From contig QUBU01000013.1 of assembly GCA_014337915.1 (NCBI GenBank), positions 1 through 64,000 of the forward strand: DNA of 64,000 nt, written 5' to 3'. Positions 18,442 to 26,572 of this stretch are shown here, piece by piece. The stretch is from Gammaproteobacteria bacterium. Lineage in GTDB: Bacteria; Pseudomonadota; Gammaproteobacteria; Steroidobacterales; GCA-2729495. Position 1 is the first letter of the stretch, and each line of letters starts with the position of its first letter. The notes beneath the pieces are model-generated. The model had not been told where the DNA came from. It worked only from the letters and a program-made list of their open reading frames with translations, and did no database searches. The translations under genes were made by a program, and so were the position numbers.

Positions 18442-19233
18442 ATGCACATCGTGAAGCGCGTGCTGACGATCATCGGCGGCCTGTTGCTGCTGCTGGTGCT
18501 GGCGGTTGCCGCGCTGGCGCTGACGGTGCGCGCACGGCCGGCTGCCACGGTGCTGGACCTGGCGCCAGCGGCCGCGCAGGCGCCAGACCCGCGCCCGGTG
18601 CTGGTCTTCGGTGCCTCCGGGGCGCTCGGCGTGGAGCTGGTGAAGGCACTGCGGGCCCGCGGACAGCCGGTGACCGCGGCGGTTCGCGCTTCTTCGGATC
18701 GCAGCCAGCTCACGCCGCTGGGCGTGACCTTCGTGGTCGCCGATGTCCTGGACGCCCCCGCAGTCGCGGCGGCGCTGCACGGCGCGGACTACCAGGCCGT
18801 GATCAGCACCGTGGGCTGCCTGCGCTGCGAGCCGTCACCGGACTTCCTCGGCAACCGCAACATCATCGACGCCGCAAAGGCTGCCGGTGTCCGGCGCATG
18901 ATCATGGTGACCTCGATCGGCACCGGCGACAGCTACGACTCGATCAACCTGATCACCCGCGTCATGCTGCGACGGAGCCTGCCGCTGAAGACCATGGCCG
19001 AGGACTACCTGCGCGGCAGCGGCCTCGACTACACGATCATCCGCCCGGGAGGCCTGCGCGGGCCCGGCAAAGCGCCATCCGGCCAGGGCTACCTGAGCGA
19101 GGATCGCCACGCCTTCGGCTTCATCCACCGCGCCGACCTCGCCCGGCTCATGGTCGCCGCCCTCGACGACCCGCACAGCATCGGCCGGACGCTGGCGGCC
19201 ATGGACCCTGGCATCCGCAGCCCATGGCAGTAG
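18442..19233 (+). CDS. NAD(P)-binding atypical SDR with N-terminal membrane anchor
   Basis: A protein of 263 residues starting MHIVKRVLTIIGGLLLLL. One transmembrane helix (residues 5-28) precedes a Rossmann domain with VLVFGASGALGVELVKAL. The active-site Tyr-x3-Lys of classical SDRs is absent; YTIIRPGGLRG is typical of the NAD(P)H-binding/NmrA-like atypical group. A paralogue with the same layout is encoded at 39610-40368. The ATG of the MFS transporter lies inside its last codons (10-bp overlap), so the two are translationally coupled. A GTG seven codons upstream is an alternative start. Confidence 0.82.
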   Translation: MHIVKRVLTIIGGLLLLLVLAVAALALTVRARPAATVLDLAPAAAQAPDPRPVLVFGASGALGVELVKALRARGQPVTAAVRASSDRSQLTPLGVTFVVADVLDAPAVAAALHGADYQAVISTVGCLRCEPSPDFLGNRNIIDAAKAAGVRRMIMVTSIGTGDSYDSINLITRVMLRRSLPLKTMAEDYLRGSGLDYTIIRPGGLRGPGKAPSGQGYLSEDRHAFGFIHRADLARLMVAALDDPHSIGRTLAAMDPGIRSPWQ

Positions 19234-20528
19234 CGCGGCTCGGGCCGATCCAGCTTGCCCCCGGCGTCACGCGGGGCAATGTGCTGACGCTGGTGGCGAC
19301 GATGTTCTTCCTGGGCATCATGGTGCCCTACATCAACTTCGCACAGCCGTTCATCCTCACCGAGCACCTAGGCATCCCCCGCGAACGCCAGGGCGTGGTC
19401 AGCGGCGACCTCGCTTTCTGGACCGAGATCGTACTGATCGGCCTGTCGGGCATCATGGGCGCCTGGTCCGACCGTTCCGGACGGCGGCTGGTGCTCACCC
19501 TGGGCCTGGCGCTGGTTGCCGTGAGTTACCTGCTCTACCCGGTGGCAGGAAGCTATGGCGAACTGCTCGCCTACCGGCTGATCTACGCGGTCGGCATGGC
19601 CTCGATCGGCGTGATGACCGTGGCGCTGCAGGCGGAATACCCGGCCGAGCACAGCCGCGGCAAGCTGGTGGGGCTGATCGCGGTGCTGAGCATCATCGGC
19701 ATCCTGCTGATCGTCGCGGCACTGGCACCGCTGCCGGCGCGCTTCATCGCCGCTGGCGCCACGCCCGTGGAAGCCGGCCGCTACGCCTACTGGATCACCG
19801 CCGCGATTTCGGTACTGGCCACGATCGTCGCCTGGCGCGGGCTCGCGCGCCGGAACCTGGCGCCGCCCAGCAGCCAGCCCATGGCGGAGCGGCTGCGCCT
19901 CGGGCTGGCTGCCGCCCGCGACAACCCGCGCATCGCCCTTGCCTATGGCGCCGCGTTCGTCGCGCGCACCGATCTGGTCGTGGTGGTGGTGTTTCTGTCG
20001 CTGTGGATCACGCAGGTCGGACGTGACCAGGGACTGTCCACGGACAGCGCACTGGTCCAGGCAGCAGCAGTGTTCGGCGTCGTGCAGGGTACCGCGCTGC
20101 TGTTCGCTCCCGTCATGGGCCTGGTCACCGACCGGATCAACCGTGTCGCGGCGCTGGTGGGCGCAACGGCACTGGCCGGTATTGGCTACCTGTGGCTCGG
20201 GCTGCTGGATTCGCCGGTCGGGCCGGGCGCCTACCCGGCCGCGGCAGTGCTGGGCATGGGGCAGCTGGCCGCGATCCTGACCGCCACCGCCCTGCTCGGC
20301 CAGGAAGCACGCGGCCAGACAGTCGGCGCGGTGAGCGGCCTGTTCACCCTGTCCGGCGCCATCGGCATTCTGCTCGCCACCAAGCTCGGCGGCTGGATCT
20401 TCGATGCCTGGATGCCCGGCGGCCCGTTCGTCGTCACCGGCATCCTCAATGGCCTGGTGATGCTGGCCGCACTCGCGGTCATGGCGGCCGGCCAGCACCG
20501 GTCGGTCGCGGCGGCGGACGCCGCCTGA
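19224..20528 (+). CDS. Major facilitator superfamily transporter
   Basis: A protein of 434 residues starting MAVARLGPIQLAPGVTRGN, overlapping the SDR gene by 10 bases. About 12 hydrophobic segments are visible. The loop 2-3 motif is degenerate (GAWSDRSGRRLVLTLG), and its counterpart between helices 8 and 9 is GLVTDRINRVAAL. These place it in the MFS, in a drug or organic-anion type group. Position at the end of the oxidoreductase cluster suggests uptake or efflux of an aromatic acid or intermediate. The C-terminus ends in a short Ala-rich tail. Confidence 0.88.
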   Translation: MAVARLGPIQLAPGVTRGNVLTLVATMFFLGIMVPYINFAQPFILTEHLGIPRERQGVVSGDLAFWTEIVLIGLSGIMGAWSDRSGRRLVLTLGLALVAVSYLLYPVAGSYGELLAYRLIYAVGMASIGVMTVALQAEYPAEHSRGKLVGLIAVLSIIGILLIVAALAPLPARFIAAGATPVEAGRYAYWITAAISVLATIVAWRGLARRNLAPPSSQPMAERLRLGLAAARDNPRIALAYGAAFVARTDLVVVVVFLSLWITQVGRDQGLSTDSALVQAAAVFGVVQGTALLFAPVMGLVTDRINRVAALVGATALAGIGYLWLGLLDSPVGPGAYPAAAVLGMGQLAAILTATALLGQEARGQTVGAVSGLFTLSGAIGILLATKLGGWIFDAWMPGGPFVVTGILNGLVMLAALAVMAAGQHRSVAAADAA

Positions 20529-20541
20529 ACGCGGCGCCGCC

Positions 20542-20859
20542 TCAGCGCGGTTTCGCCGCGGATTCTCCCGCCTCGTCGGCCTCGCGTTCGAGGATGGCGT
20601 AGATCCGGCGCAGGAACTCTGCCTGCCAGCGCAGGCGCTCGGCCCGGTCGGCAGGATCCGGGTCGAACTGCTCGATCGCCTCCGGGCCGGGTCCGCCCTG
20701 GCGCGCGAGCAACTGTTCCAGCGTGCGCTGGCGGTCGCGCAGCACCGCCACCTCGGCACCGAGCGCCGAGATCATCGCCAGCAGGCGGTTCAGGTTGGCA
20801 TCGACGTCGCCGGTGACGAACACCGGGCGCTTGCCCTTGACGCTGCGACGCAGGCTCAT
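20542..20859 (-). CDS. Uncharacterised small protein linked to a methyltransferase
   Basis: A 105-residue protein (MSLRRSVKGKRPVFVTGD) with a predicted long helix (residues 20-50, NRLLAMISALGAEVAVLRDRQRTLEQLL) followed by a second charged helix (DRAERLRWQAEFLRRIYAIL), consistent with a small coiled-coil protein. Its ATG overlaps the methyltransferase TGA (ATGA), so it is translated with that gene. I know of no function. Partner or stabilising subunit of the methyltransferase is the simplest guess. Confidence 0.65.
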   Translation of the reverse strand: MSLRRSVKGKRPVFVTGDVDANLNRLLAMISALGAEVAVLRDRQRTLEQLLARQGGPGPEAIEQFDPDPADRAERLRWQAEFLRRIYAILEREADEAGESAAKPR

Positions 20860-22022
20860 GCCGGCACACTCGCGAAAACCACCGACAACGGGAACGGCCC
20901 ATCGACCCAGCGGCCCTGCGACTGCCCGTCCGCAGGCGGCAACAGCACCTGCACCGGGGTCAGCGCCAGCTGCGAACGGGCCGGCTCGAAGCCGGCATCC
21001 CGCAGCATCGCGGGCCAGTCGAGGTCATGCATGCGCATCCAGAAGGGCTCGTTGTTGTAGTAGGCGTCGCCGTCGAAGATGACACGGGTGTACACATCGG
21101 GCAGGCGATCCGGTGGCGGCAGGTCAACGTGCAGCATCACGCCACCCGGCGCCAGCAACCGCCGGCACTCGGTGATGATTGCCGGTGCCGCCGTGGCAGA
21201 GCTCTCATGGAACATGATGTGCGACAGCACGAGGTCGAAGCTGCCCGGGGCGAAGTTCGTATGCGCCGCATCCTGCTGGCTGAAGTGGATGACGTGGCCA
21301 AGCGCCTCGGCGCGCAGGTGGCCGTAGCGCACCATGGCGGCGCCCGCATCCAGCGCATGGATCTCGGCGTCGGGAAACGCCTCGCTGTACGCCAGGGTCG
21401 GGCCGCCGATACCGCAGCCGAGGTCGAGGATACGCTTGGGCCTGAAATCCGGCAGCACGCGGCGCAGGTAGGCAAGGCTCGAGCGCCCCAGGCCACCACG
21501 CTGCGCTCCATTTCCGGGGCTGTAGAGGTAGCCGCCACGATCGTACAACGCTCCGGCGATGAGATCCTCCGCATCCTCGGAGCGCGGGTAGCCACCTGGC
21601 ATGCAGTGGATGTCCACCGCGCTGAGGTAGCGCGGGATCTCCAGGTCCGGGTCCACCTGCAGCGTCCCCCGCGCCTCCCCCGCCAGCGCCCGGAAGCGCG
21701 CACGCAACTCCGGTTCCGTGCGATCCAGCGTGTCGAGCACGCTGTTCCAGATCATCTCCTGGCTGATGCGGTGCAGGTCGGAGAAGTACTGGTACGCCGG
21801 CAGGCCGAGGATCTCGCGCCTGGCGGCACGGCGGTCATCCAGTGGCTTGCCCTCGCGCGCCTCGAAGGCCGGGGCGACAGTTCCGTAGAAGGCACGACCG
21901 ACGGCCTCGCGCAATGGGCCGAACAGATACTGCCGAAAGCCCATGGCATAACGCTGCCGCGCGGCCTCGTCGTGGCTCGGCCGGGGGAAGGCTCCATACT
22001 CGGGATGAATGGGCGCTGCCAT
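20856..22022 (-). CDS. Class I SAM-dependent methyltransferase
   Basis: A protein of 388 residues. The SAM motif is ILDLGCGIGGPTLAYSEAF at about 195-215, followed by IHALDAGAAMV, QQDAAHTNF and FDLVLSHIMFHE, typical of small-molecule methyltransferases of the UbiE/CmoA kind. A 180-residue N-terminal helical domain precedes it (FRQYLFGPLREAVGRAFYGT), which is unusual for this fold. Neighbouring oxidoreductases make a lipid or aromatic substrate plausible. It is coupled to the small coiled-coil protein downstream. Confidence 0.85.
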   Translation of the reverse strand: MAAPIHPEYGAFPRPSHDEAARQRYAMGFRQYLFGPLREAVGRAFYGTVAPAFEAREGKPLDDRRAARREILGLPAYQYFSDLHRISQEMIWNSVLDTLDRTEPELRARFRALAGEARGTLQVDPDLEIPRYLSAVDIHCMPGGYPRSEDAEDLIAGALYDRGGYLYSPGNGAQRGGLGRSSLAYLRRVLPDFRPKRILDLGCGIGGPTLAYSEAFPDAEIHALDAGAAMVRYGHLRAEALGHVIHFSQQDAAHTNFAPGSFDLVLSHIMFHESSATAAPAIITECRRLLAPGGVMLHVDLPPPDRLPDVYTRVIFDGDAYYNNEPFWMRMHDLDWPAMLRDAGFEPARSQLALTPVQVLLPPADGQSQGRWVDGPFPLSVVFASVPA

Positions 22023-22043
22023 GGTCGTCTCCTCTGTGGGCGC

Positions 22044-22619
22044 CTAGCGTTGCAGGCCGCCGGTCAGCACGATACGCATCGCGGCCTCCACGCTCAGGTC
22101 GATCGGTTCGATGCGGCTTCTCGGCAGGTACAGAGTGTAGCCACCGATCTGGTAGCTCATCGGCAGGTAGACGGCGATGAGATCCTCCGCTGCGGCGGAG
22201 CCGGGCAATGACGCGTGCTCCTGGGTGACGAAGCCGATGACACGCCCCGGCCCGATATCCACCATCACCACGCGCTCGAGGTCACCCTTGCGACCATCGG
22301 TGTTGACCAGCCTGGTGACATCGCGCAATGCGCCGTACACGGTCTTCACCACCGGCACGCGCATGACCAGGGCCTCGACCAGATGCATGCTGCGTCGGAC
22401 GACGTAGGCGTTGACGAGGAGCCCGGCGATGAACAGCACCACAAAACCCGCCGCGAGGCCCATGCCCGGGACGTAGCTCTCCGCCGGGACAAACCAGCGG
22501 ATCGGTCCCGCCAGCACCGTCTCCGTCGTGATGCCGAGCCAGTAAATAAGGTAGATGGTCATGCCGATCGGCAGGATGGCGACCAGGCCCTTCAGCAAGA
22601 TGTGGCTGATCTGGCTCAA
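22044..22619 (-). CDS. DUF502 family membrane protein
   Basis: A protein of 191 residues with two N-terminal transmembrane segments (LLKGLVAILPIGMTIYLIYW and GLAAGFVVLFIAGLLVNAYV) and the family segment VPVVKTVYGALRDVTRLV. The DUF502 family is widespread in bacteria and of unknown function. It starts with TTG (22619-22617) after GGAG with eight-base spacing; the next Met is about 20 residues in and would destroy the first helix, so TTG is preferred. Confidence 0.82.
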   Translation of the reverse strand: MSQISHILLKGLVAILPIGMTIYLIYWLGITTETVLAGPIRWFVPAESYVPGMGLAAGFVVLFIAGLLVNAYVVRRSMHLVEALVMRVPVVKTVYGALRDVTRLVNTDGRKGDLERVVMVDIGPGRVIGFVTQEHASLPGSAAAEDLIAVYLPMSYQIGGYTLYLPRSRIEPIDLSVEAAMRIVLTGGLQR

Positions 22620-22792
22620 CCGGGCAGCTCCAGGGGACGACAGCCACGGATTCTAGTCGGTTGCCGCGCCGGACGCGAAGGCGGGTCGCGGAGCCCGGCG
22701 CTGGCGGACATGACTGCCCGGCTTGCCCGGGCGGCGGTCATGAGGGAATATCCGGACAGGCAGGAAACTCATGCGAACAAGGGGGCACTACC

Positions 22793-23221
22793 ATGCAGAC
22801 CGTCGCTGACATCCTGGGCAGCAAGGGCCGCGAGCTCTGGACGGTTAAACCGACCGACACCGTCCTGGAAGCATTGCGCGTGATGGCGGAGCACGACATC
22901 GGCGCTGTCGCGGTCCTCGACGGCGAAAAGCTCGTCGGCATCTTCACCGAGCGCGATTACGCCCGCAAGGTCGTCCTCATCGGCCGCGCCTCGCGGGACT
23001 CCGCGGTTCGGGACATCATGACGCACAAAGTGATGTGCGTGGCGCCGGATCGCCCGGTCAACGAGTGTATGGCACTGATGACGGAGCACCGCCTGCGCCA
23101 CCTGCCGGTGCTGCACCAGAAACGCGTCGTCGGCATCGTGTCCATCGGCGACCTGGTCAAGGCGACGATCGAGGAGCAGGAGTTCACCATCACCCAGCTG
23201 CAGAGCTACGTCACCGGCTGA
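22793..23221 (+). CDS. Tandem CBS-domain protein
   Basis: A protein of 142 residues starting MQTVADILGSKGRELWTV, with GGGGG ten bases upstream. Two CBS modules: residues 7-65 (DTVLEALRVMAEHDIGAVAVL) and 72-130 (RPVNECMALMTEHRLRHLPVL). CBS pairs bind adenosine nucleotides and work as energy or ligand sensors. The protein has no fused effector, as in stand-alone CBS proteins common in proteobacteria. No partner is evident; the flanking genes are unrelated. Confidence 0.9.
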   Translation: MQTVADILGSKGRELWTVKPTDTVLEALRVMAEHDIGAVAVLDGEKLVGIFTERDYARKVVLIGRASRDSAVRDIMTHKVMCVAPDRPVNECMALMTEHRLRHLPVLHQKRVVGIVSIGDLVKATIEEQEFTITQLQSYVTG

Positions 23222-23313
23222 GTGTCCAGGCCCTGCGCAAAACCCCTATTGCCTGAAGCGGCCACCGCCCGGGAAGATGCACCAGTAGCCCGGATTTTCC
23301 AGCGAGCGCCGCC

Positions 23314-23703
23314 ATGTCCAGCCTGATCCTGCTCTCGGTCGTCCTCATCACCCTGGCGCTGGTCCTGTACAGCACCGGCACCTGGCTCAGCTGGCGCGCG
23401 CGGAAGCTGATGCCCGGCACCATCATCGTATTCTGGTGCGCGCTCGCTGCCGACACACTGGCCACCAAGCTGATGGGCGCGCGGGTGGAGAGCATCCGCT
23501 GGGACCTGCACACCATCAGCGGCTACGGGGCGCTGGCCCTGATGGCTGTGCTGACGCTGTTCGGGACGCTGGCGCTGCTCCAGCGTCGCGATGCCTGGCT
23601 GGCCCGGTTCCCCAGGCTGGCGCTGCCGATCTGGATCGTCTGGGTCGGCTCCTACATCACTGGAGTGGTGCTCGGCGTGCAGCGTGTGGCCGGCGGCGGC
23701 TGA
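23314..23703 (+). CDS. HsmA-like (TIGR03987) four-helix membrane protein
   Basis: A protein of 129 residues with four hydrophobic segments. The conserved-looking segments FWCALAADTLATKLMG and WDLHTISGYGALALM resemble the HsmA/TIGR03987 family, uncharacterised inner-membrane proteins. The histidine and aspartates within the membrane suggest a redox or metal role, but none is known. It sits between the CBS protein and the convergent cyclopropane synthase gene. Confidence 0.7.
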   Translation: MSSLILLSVVLITLALVLYSTGTWLSWRARKLMPGTIIVFWCALAADTLATKLMGARVESIRWDLHTISGYGALALMAVLTLFGTLALLQRRDAWLARFPRLALPIWIVWVGSYITGVVLGVQRVAGGG

Positions 23704-23706
23704 CCT

Positions 23707-24906
23707 TCAGCGAATCGGCGCCGCAACCCGGTAACCACCGGGTACGCCGTCACGGGAGAACAGCACCTGCCAGAGCTGTGCCTGGCGAGCCCGGAAGTAG
23801 CCGGCACAGCTGAGCAGGTAAAAATCCCACATGCGACGGAAGCTCTCGTCGTAGCGCCTCCGGAGGGCAGGCCATGCAGCGGTGAACCTGCGCTGCCAGG
23901 CCATCAGCGTCCGGTCATAGTCGGCACCGAAGTTGTGCCAGTCCTCCATGGTCAGCAACCGTTCGCTTGCCGCGCCGATCTGGCAGATCGAGGGCAGCAT
24001 GGAATTCGGGAAGATGTACTTCCCGAGCCACGGGTTGCAACGTACGCAGCTGTCACCCGAGCCGATCGCATGCAGCAGGAACAGGCCGTTGCCGCGCAGG
24101 CAGCGGCGCACTACCTCGAAGTAACGCCGGTAGTTGTGCACGCCGACATGCTCGAACATGCCGACGGAGTAGATGCGGTCGAAGGTTTCGTCGACGTCCC
24201 GATAGTCCTGCAGGCGGATCTCGACGGGCAGGTTGCGGCAGGTGCCGCGTGCCCAGCGCTCCTGTTCCGCGGATATGGTGATACCGACACCGCTGACGCC
24301 GTAGCGCTCGGCAAAAAATGCCAGCGCTCCACCCCAGCCACAGCCGATGTCGAGCACACGCATGCCGGGCTCGAGGCCGAGCTTGCGGGCGATCAGGTCC
24401 AGCTTGGCTTCCTGTGCCTCGTCGAGGGTCGCAGCGTCCCTCCAGTAGCCACAGCTGTAGATCATGCGCCGGTCGAGCATGGCGCGGAACAGGTCGTTGC
24501 CCACGTCGTAGTGCACGCGACCCACCACTCGCGCACGAGCAATGCTCTGCAGGTTGACCAGCCTGGCATACAGATCGCCGAACCATGACGCCAACCCGCC
24601 GGGCTGGACGATGCCACCGCTGCTCCAGATCCGCGCTGCCAGTTCATCGAGCCGCTCGCAATCCCACCAGCCCGCCATGTAGGCCTCGCCGATGCCGAGC
24701 GACCCGCGCAGAAGTGCCACCGTGTAGAAGCGCGGGTCATGGACGGTCATGTCCCAGGGCCGGCTGCCGCCGAGACTGGCTCCACACTGCGCCAGCAGCG
24801 ACTGCAGGCGCTCGCGACCGGCGCGCTGCAGCATGCCCGGAGACTGCTGCGCGCTGCCCGGCGTGGATGCCAGAGGTGCCGGATCGTCTGCGGTTCTGGT
24901 GGTCAT
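23707..24906 (-). CDS. Cyclopropane-fatty-acyl-phospholipid synthase family
   Basis: A protein of 399 residues. SAM motif MRVLDIGCGWGGALAFFAER, then GVGITISAEQERWARG and the post-I region RDVDETFDRIYSVGMFEHVGVHNYRRYF, all signatures of Cfa/mycolic-acid cyclopropane synthases, which methylenate double bonds in membrane lipids. CFA enzymes carry conserved Cys, Glu and Tyr residues near the active site; IYSVGMFEHVG holds the Glu. Two in-frame ATGs are six bases apart; the one at 24906 is eight bases from AGGAG and is preferred over 24912. It converges with the HsmA-like gene. Confidence 0.92.
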   Translation of the reverse strand: MTTRTADDPAPLASTPGSAQQSPGMLQRAGRERLQSLLAQCGASLGGSRPWDMTVHDPRFYTVALLRGSLGIGEAYMAGWWDCERLDELAARIWSSGGIVQPGGLASWFGDLYARLVNLQSIARARVVGRVHYDVGNDLFRAMLDRRMIYSCGYWRDAATLDEAQEAKLDLIARKLGLEPGMRVLDIGCGWGGALAFFAERYGVSGVGITISAEQERWARGTCRNLPVEIRLQDYRDVDETFDRIYSVGMFEHVGVHNYRRYFEVVRRCLRGNGLFLLHAIGSGDSCVRCNPWLGKYIFPNSMLPSICQIGAASERLLTMEDWHNFGADYDRTLMAWQRRFTAAWPALRRRYDESFRRMWDFYLLSCAGYFRARQAQLWQVLFSRDGVPGGYRVAAPIR

Positions 24907-25298
24907 GAGCATGACTCCTGTCCAGCATCGCAGATGCTACGCCCGCCGGCCTGCCGTGGGGCGGCAGCGAGGACCGGACGCTGCGCCGAGCCCACGCACA
25001 TCGAAAATTCCGCAACCAGAGCTGTGGTGCATCCGATACGTGCCAGGGCCTGGACCCCGGTCGCGCACGGCGGCCACGTCGCGAATCTGCAACCGCAAGC
25101 TATCGCAACCCATCGACAGCAGGCCGGATTCCGGGGGTGGCCTGGTCACTTCTTGACCAGGATCATGACAATAATTTTCACGGTTTTTTGCCTGCAATAC
25201 AGCATTCACGACGAGATTAAAAAACCGTGAGACCCACCCTGTGAAAATGTAAAATGCCGCCGCACCTAATGCTTGCACCGCTTGGTCGTGTGCGGTTT
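24907..25298. other. Leader upstream of the c-di-GMP riboswitch
   Basis: A non-coding stretch of about 390 bases. The only clear structure is a 12-bp inverted repeat, TCACGGTTTTTT (25178-25189) and AAAAAACCGTGA (25219-25230), separated by 29 bases in an AT-rich patch. A possible -10 box TAAAAT lies at 25250-25255, so the transcript would start just before the riboswitch and the inverted repeat would be an upstream control site. Confidence 0.4.
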
Positions 25299-25389
25299 AC
25301 TGCTCACGTGCAAGGGCAAACCCGTCGAAAGGCGGGGACGCAAAGCTACCGGTCTTCGGGCGAAAGCCCATGATAGCGGGGTTGCCAGT
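25299..25389 (+). promoter_or_regulatory. Cyclic-di-GMP-I riboswitch (GEMM)
   Basis: The class I core is nearly complete: CACG, GCAAGGGCAAACC, CGAAAGG, GGGACGCAAAGC, ACCGG and TAGCGGGGTTGCC in the right order, with ACTG (25299-25302) pairing with CAGT (25386-25389) as the outer stem. The class binds c-di-GMP and switches biofilm and motility genes. A hairpin AGCGCTT/AAGCGCT follows near 25467-25486, about 15 bases before the start codon of the lipoprotein, and the ribosome site (GGGGTGGTGG) lies just after it. Control may therefore act on translation; no T-run is present. Confidence in the class is high; direction of control is inferred. Confidence 0.93.
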
Positions 25390-25499
25390 TCAGGTTCTCG
25401 TCTCATCCGGCAGCGTGACTGCCGATGCAGACTCCTTGTCTGACCATCCCCTGTCGAAACTGACACAGCGCTTGGGCGAAGCGCTATCGGGGTGGTGGA

Positions 25500-26489
25500 A
25501 TGGGGCGAGTTACCAACAGCATTCTTGTAGTCGCGGGCCAGTACCTGACGCTGGCTGCCGCTGCTGTCATTCTTGCGGGCTGCGGTGGTGGTGGCGGTTC
25601 CTCCGCGACCCCCGGCGAAGGCAGCCAGGACGTTCCGCCAACGTCGAGCGGTAACCCGCCAGTCAATCATGCACCGACGATCAGCGGCACGCCGGTTACC
25701 ATTGCGGTCGTCGGCCAGGGCTACAGCTTCCAGCCGTCGGCATCCGACGCGGACGGCAATAGCCTGACGTTTTCCATTACCGGCAAACCCGCCTGGGCCA
25801 GCTTCAGCCAGTCCACTGGCCGACTGAGTGGCACGCCGGGCAGCGGCAATGTCGGCATCCATAGCAACATCAGGATCAGCGTCAGCGACGGCACGACCAG
25901 CGCCCAGCTGCCCGTCTTCTCGATCCAGGTGCAGGCCGCGCCGGTCAGCAATTCGCCGCCGACGATCAGCGGTACACCACCTGCCAGCGTGCTCGCAGGA
26001 CAGTCCTACAGCTTCCAGCCGAGCGCATCGGATTCCAACGGCGACACCCTGACGTTCAGCATCAGCAACCGCCCCTCATGGGCAAGCTTCGACACCACGA
26101 CCGGTCGCCTGTACGGCACGCCGACGTCCGGTGACGTCGGCAGCTATGCCAACATCCGGATCACGGTCAGCGACGGCGCCGCCAGCGCGAGCCTGGCGGC
26201 CTTCAGTGTGGCAGTCACCCAGGTGTCCAACGGCACCGCGACCATCTCCTGGCTGCCTCCCACCCAGAATACCGATGGCACGCCGCTGACCGACCTCGCC
26301 GGCTACCGGATCCATTACGGCACCAGTCCGTCGGCCCTGAATCTGGTTGTCGACATCAACAACCCGGGCCTGACGAGCTACATGATCCAGAACCTCACGC
26401 CGGCTACCTGGTACTTCAGCCTGCGGGCATACAGCAGCGACGGCGTCGAAAGCGCACCGTCGAATACCGCCAGCAAGACGATCCTGTAG
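25500..26489 (+). CDS. Lipoprotein with two Ig-like (He_PIG) domains and one FN3 domain
   Basis: A protein of 329 residues starting MGRVTNSILVVAGQY. A lipoprotein signal ends at LAGC with Cys28, followed by a Gly/Ser linker. Two near-identical modules, about 60-145 and 155-240, each contain YSFQPSASD, DGNSLTFSI-like and GRLSGTP segments, the putative-Ig (He_PIG) type, which resembles cadherin. A fibronectin-III module follows (ATISWLPPTQNTDG to FSLRAYSSDGVES). It looks like a surface or matrix adhesion protein under c-di-GMP control. Nearby EPS genes fit this. Orientation at the outer membrane is expected, not shown. Confidence 0.85.
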   Translation: MGRVTNSILVVAGQYLTLAAAAVILAGCGGGGGSSATPGEGSQDVPPTSSGNPPVNHAPTISGTPVTIAVVGQGYSFQPSASDADGNSLTFSITGKPAWASFSQSTGRLSGTPGSGNVGIHSNIRISVSDGTTSAQLPVFSIQVQAAPVSNSPPTISGTPPASVLAGQSYSFQPSASDSNGDTLTFSISNRPSWASFDTTTGRLYGTPTSGDVGSYANIRITVSDGAASASLAAFSVAVTQVSNGTATISWLPPTQNTDGTPLTDLAGYRIHYGTSPSALNLVVDINNPGLTSYMIQNLTPATWYFSLRAYSSDGVESAPSNTASKTIL

Positions 26490-26572
26490 CACCCGGGCAT
26501 CCCCCCTCCCTTTGGCTGCAAAGCGCCATACAATGGCGTGGCGGCCAATGCCGGCCCTTGGGGGATTCCCGG

